Position numbers and translations under genes: made by a program. Positions 63,138 to 64,000 of a DNA stretch of 64,000 nucleotides are shown piece after piece. The notes beneath the pieces were generated by a model that worked only from the letters and a program-made list of their open reading frames with translations, was not told the DNA's origin and searched no databases. This DNA comes from JAAGZL01 sp050291725 (GTDB lineage Bacteria > Pseudomonadota > Gammaproteobacteria > Chromatiales > Chromatiaceae): contig JBNKKH010000032.1 of the NCBI GenBank assembly GCA_050291725.1, forward strand, positions 248,001 through 312,000, written 5' to 3'. The stretch's first letter is position 1. Each line of letters starts with the position of its first letter.

Positions 63138-64000
63138 CTAACCAAACGTTTCATCCATGTATCCTGACATTCTCTCAACTATCCGCTCACAAGAAGCGTT
63201 TAGATATGCTTCATTATTAATACTGGTTTCTATGTTTCCATCAGATAACTTTTCTTCTATCAATTTTTCTAACAGCCTAGCAGATTCAACAACTGTTGTT
63301 CCGCGAACACACAGTCCAATTGAATGTAAAGTTTGCTCGGCGACATCACCATCTGTTGGCATCATTATTACTGGCTTTTTTAATTTTATATATTCGTATA
63401 GTTTACTGGATGGGATTCCTTTGATTGGACAACCTGTTTTATCCAAATAAGCAACATATAAGGCTACATCTGACAACTCAAGCAACTTATCTGCAGATTT
63501 TTTATTTGTCCGGCCACATGAAAATATCGTCTTGCCGTAATGCTCAATAAGACGTGGATAAGAAAGCAGCTGCCTCTCATCAACTCCTACAAAAAAGATT
63601 GAAAGATGCTGTCTGAGCTCATAATTTAGTTCTTCGAGTACAGAAATGAGATAGTTTAGGCTTTGCGTGTTATATAGTGTGCCCGTATAAATCACGTTAA
63701 GCTTATTGTCTTCTATATTAAATGGCAATAATCCCTGTGCATTTATACTTACTTCATGATTCAGGTCATAACCATTTTCCAGCAAATACCCTGGCTTTCT
63801 AATCAAACCTCCAATCTTTTTTAGCTGGACATCGGACACAGCAAAGTAGGCAGAAGCACTTTTGAGCGCCATTTTCTCCAAGATCCGTTCAAATATCACG
63901 TACTTAAACCGCGTAAAAATAGAACTCTCCTCATTGGTAGTCCAGTCATCTCTATAATCAGCAATCCACCGCAGTCCTGTTTGTTTTGATATATGCGCAG
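63138..64000 (-). CDS. Glycosyltransferase (GT4-like), 5' end outside the window
   Basis: Open in one frame from the right edge: LRWIADYRDDWTTNEESS, VIFERILEKMALKSASAYFAVSDVQ, YLLENGYDLN, LNVIYTGTLYNTQSLNYL and SSKLYEYIKLKKPVIMMPTDGDVA. These match the second half of a GT-B glycosyltransferase; the start lies beyond 64000, so the apparent GTG start at 63899 is an internal codon. Role in O-antigen assembly inferred from neighbours. Confidence 0.85.
   Translation of the reverse strand, partial: AHISKQTGLRWIADYRDDWTTNEESSIFTRFKYVIFERILEKMALKSASAYFAVSDVQLKKIGGLIRKPGYLLENGYDLNHEVSINAQGLLPFNIEDNKLNVIYTGTLYNTQSLNYLISVLEELNYELRQHLSIFFVGVDERQLLSYPRLIEHYGKTIFSCGRTNKKSADKLLELSDVALYVAYLDKTGCPIKGIPSSKLYEYIKLKKPVIMMPTDGDVAEQTLHSIGLCVRGTTVVESARLLEKLIEEKLSDGNIETSINNEAYLNASCERIVERMSGYMDETFG

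Overview
The window looks like a chromosomal segment of a gammaproteobacterium. It carries Kdo and heptose LPS core genes, gammaproteobacterial-type cytochrome c4/DsbA synteny, a TPP-controlled thiC and a menaquinone pathway. Menaquinone genes, several c-type cytochromes and copper-delivery proteins suggest flexible respiration, and a chemolithotrophic or host-associated lineage would fit. I cannot name the organism from sequence alone. Nearly all space is coding, with many 4-bp ATGA-type overlaps and several GTG/TTG starts.

Layout. 1-3.8 kb: a histone-deacetylase-family deacylase (cut by the window edge) diverges from a Pat-like protein acetyltransferase, a possible write/erase pair. 3.8-6.1 kb: a two-gene operon of a ParA/MinD-type ATPase and a CYTH-CHAD protein. 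6.4-11.1 kb: a leftward run znuA-znuC-znuB-yidD, a decayed metal-efflux permease (deletion, in-frame TAG, frameshift) and a HIT-like protein; a zinc-ribbon protein diverges from znuA. 12-15.9 kb: diguanylate cyclase, EEP-family phosphatase/nuclease, DsbA and dihaem cytochrome c4.

16-33 kb: menaquinone genes menF, menD, menB, menA, menC (rightward) and menE (leftward), interleaved with a large MscS-type channel, a C_GCxxG_C_C redox protein, a lectin/Ig-like autotransporter adhesin, ndk and trpB. No menH is visible. A 17-bp hairpin covers the apparent menC start. 33-39 kb: WGR protein, copper chaperones (PCuAC, SCO1), a monohaem cytochrome c, a DUF123 protein, a YqhA membrane protein and thiC with its riboswitch.

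39-64 kb: envelope polysaccharide genes, nearly all leftward. The first part is core-related (waaA, gmhA, an aldo/keto reductase and FAD oxidoreductase pair, ugd, hldE, two LPS-kinase-like proteins). The second is an O-antigen cluster: 4,6-dehydratase, aminotransferase, initiating phosphosugar transferase, five glycosyltransferases, a glutaminase/sugar-amidotransferase fusion, a Wzy-like polymerase, a Wzx flippase and a methyltransferase. The part beyond about 53 kb is visibly more AT-rich and contains a dead IS4-family element that still has perfect 20-bp terminal repeats and an 11-bp target duplication. The last glycosyltransferase runs off the right edge.
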